Shown in pieces: positions 4,072-5,525 of a stretch of 5,525 nucleotides of DNA. Source of the DNA: Desulfobacteraceae bacterium (GTDB lineage: Bacteria; Desulfobacterota; DSM-4660; Desulfatiglandales; HGW-15); contig RPPU01000339.1 in NCBI GenBank assembly GCA_003819975.1, positions 1 to 5,525 of the forward strand. Direction: 5' to 3'. The notes beneath the pieces are model-generated. The model was not told the origin of the DNA. It made no database searches and was given only the letters and a program-made list of their open reading frames with translations. The translations under genes and the position numbers were made by a program. Numbering within the stretch: the stretch's first letter is position 1; each line of letters opens with the position of its first letter.

Positions 4072-5525
4072 TTAGAGAACGCGCTTAAACATTTTTTCAA
4101 TTTCATGGATCGAAATCCGGCGGACAATGGGTCGGCCATGGGGACAATGGGGCAACAGATCGATATCGTCCAATTGCCGCACCAGAGTATCCATCTCTGC
4201 GAACGATAATTTTTTCCCGGCCCGGATGGCGCCATGACAAGCCATGACCGTCAGGAAAGAGTCCAAAGCTTTTTCCCGGGTCAAGCCGGCTTCCTCGGCC
4301 AATAAGGGAACCAGTTCGCGCAAAAAAGCTTCGTGATCAATGGCCGTCAGCAAACTGGGAACGGACCGCAAGATAAAAGTGTTTCCTCCAAAATATTCAA
4401 GTTCCACTCCCATCTTCTGAAGTTCTTCGCCCTTATCCTTAATCAACCGGCTCTCTTTTAAGGAAAACTCAATTTGCGGTGGAATCAAAAAAGATTGTCT
4501 TTCGAACTTGGCCTCTTGCATGGCTCGTTGAATTTTATCGTAAACGATTCTTTCATGGGCGGCATGTTGATCAATAAGCAACAACCCGTCTTGAGTTTGG
4601 CAAAGGATATAGGTCTCCTTTAACTGCCCCAGGATTTGGGGCGGTTCTTTCAGCAGATCGACCTGGGCCGCTTTGATCTCAGGGAGAGCGGCTCGCTCGG
4701 CCGACGGCGGCATGGTTTTGTAAAAAGATTGCGGCTCAGCCACCGGAGTCCCGGCCGGCGGACTTAGCCTAAGTTGCGCATGATTGGCGATTTCAGACGC
4801 GCCGGCATAAGAGACTTGCAGATGCCGGCTCAATGCTTTCTGAACGCTCGACAATACGGCCTGATAAATGAATTGGGTCTGTTGAAAACGGATTTCCTGC
4901 TTGGCCGGATGCACGTTGAAATCAACCAGTTCAGGATCAATCTCAATTAAAAGCGCTGCCTGGGGATATTGACCGCGCATCAAACGTTGCCCATATCCTT
5001 CAATGACGGCTTTAAAGAGCAATCGGTCGCGCACATTCCGTTTATTTACATAAATCAATAAGTTATCGCCTTTTGTGCGGGCCTGTTCCGGTGGTCCAAG
5101 ATAGGTCTGAATCATAATCCGATCAAAGGTATTCTCCTCCGCAATCATGGTATGGCTGAATTCTTTGTTGAAATAAACCGCCAACCGGTTTGCGATCTGC
5201 GGAGAATCCGGCAGATTTAAAATATTTTTGCCGTCCATATCGATTTTAAAGGCGATTTGTTTAAAAGGAAGGGCCAGCCTGGTAATCGTATCGAGGATGT
5301 AATTATTTTCGGTCTTTTCCGAACGTAGAAATTTTTTTCGAGCAGGCAGATTGAAAAATAGATCCTGTACCGCCACCAACGTTCCGGCCGGAGCACCGGT
5401 CTCTTCCAGCCCCATGAATTTACCGCCAATCGCCTTAAGCCGATAGCCGATCAATTGGTCTGCCGGACGGGAAGTAATTTCCAAGTTGGACACGGCTGCA
5501 ATGCTGGCTAAAGCTTCACCTCGAA
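4072..5525 (-). CDS. mutL: DNA mismatch repair protein MutL (5' end beyond the window)
   Basis: 483 residues are visible, ending FKRVL. The frame stays open past 5525 and begins RGEALASIAAVSNLEI, the end of the GFRGEAL ATP-lid motif; the two bases left over fit its Phe. About 95 N-terminal residues with the main ATP-binding motifs are therefore missing. MutL is a GHKL ATPase that links mismatch recognition by MutS to strand removal. Visible N-domain motifs (visible numbering) are DLFFNLPARKKFL (54-66), VNKRNVRDR (159-167) and VDFNVHPAKQEIRF (200-213). A poor linker (about 235-295) leads to the dimerisation domain. There DQHAAHE (318-324), CHGAIRAG (429-436) and CPHGRP (460-465) match the metal-binding endonuclease-type MutL, unlike E. 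coli MutL. The endonuclease motif normally ends in Glu; here that position is Asp329. A GTG at 5493-5491 is an internal Val codon, not the start. Confidence 0.97.
   Translation of the reverse strand, partial: RGEALASIAAVSNLEITSRPADQLIGYRLKAIGGKFMGLEETGAPAGTLVAVQDLFFNLPARKKFLRSEKTENNYILDTITRLALPFKQIAFKIDMDGKNILNLPDSPQIANRLAVYFNKEFSHTMIAEENTFDRIMIQTYLGPPEQARTKGDNLLIYVNKRNVRDRLLFKAVIEGYGQRLMRGQYPQAALLIEIDPELVDFNVHPAKQEIRFQQTQFIYQAVLSSVQKALSRHLQVSYAGASEIANHAQLRLSPPAGTPVAEPQSFYKTMPPSAERAALPEIKAAQVDLLKEPPQILGQLKETYILCQTQDGLLLIDQHAAHERIVYDKIQRAMQEAKFERQSFLIPPQIEFSLKESRLIKDKGEELQKMGVELEYFGGNTFILRSVPSLLTAIDHEAFLRELVPLLAEEAGLTREKALDSFLTVMACHGAIRAGKKLSFAEMDTLVRQLDDIDLLPHCPHGRPIVRRISIHEIEKMFKRVL

Noticed and set aside
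3787..4209. 140-codon plus-strand open frame across the miaA start, the gap and the mutL end
   Set aside because: It overlaps two certain genes on the other strand, crosses both hairpins, and its translation has no recognisable motif or domain.

Overview
The window holds one compact run of genes, all read from the minus strand, so gene order runs from high to low coordinates. It starts inside mutL (5' end beyond position 5525). It then passes through miaA, a secreted FlgT-like protein of unknown role, and pgsA. After a 337-bp intergenic stretch comes an IclR-family regulator, and the first codons of a possible further gene sit at the left edge. No plus-strand gene is convincing. No rRNA, tRNA, CRISPR array or transposase gene was seen.

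The organism is a Gram-negative bacterium of medium GC content. The mutL-miaA pairing, an endonuclease-type MutL, an exported protein with a FlgT-like N-terminal domain, and a palindrome of the CGTCA(T/C)(T/C)CCGGC type together remind me of Desulfobacterota (the former Deltaproteobacteria) or relatives. This is inference from gene content only; no taxonomic marker is present.

Region by region: (a) 4072-5525, mutL, mismatch repair. (b) 3906-4071, an intergenic segment with two back-to-back perfect-arm hairpins. (c) 2982-3905, miaA, tRNA A37 prenylation. (d) 1753-2901, the exported FlgT-like protein, 80 nt after miaA. (e) 1184-1747, pgsA, phosphatidylglycerophosphate synthesis, only 5 nt after (d) with its ribosome binding site inside the end of (d), so these two look translationally coupled. 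(f) 847-1183, intergenic: a REP-like palindrome, a smaller inverted repeat, an intrinsic terminator that closes the pgsA transcript, then a near-consensus sigma-70 promoter for the regulator with a perfect 17-bp palindrome abutting its -35 box. (g) 70-846, the IclR regulator, a separate transcription unit.

mutL, miaA and pgsA are housekeeping genes for genome, tRNA and membrane-lipid upkeep, with no single shared pathway. The regulator probably belongs with whatever lies left of the window. I see no new defence or mobile system here. The points most worth a second look are the regulator's control region, the FlgT-like protein, and a decayed palindrome family shared by two hairpins about 3 kb apart.
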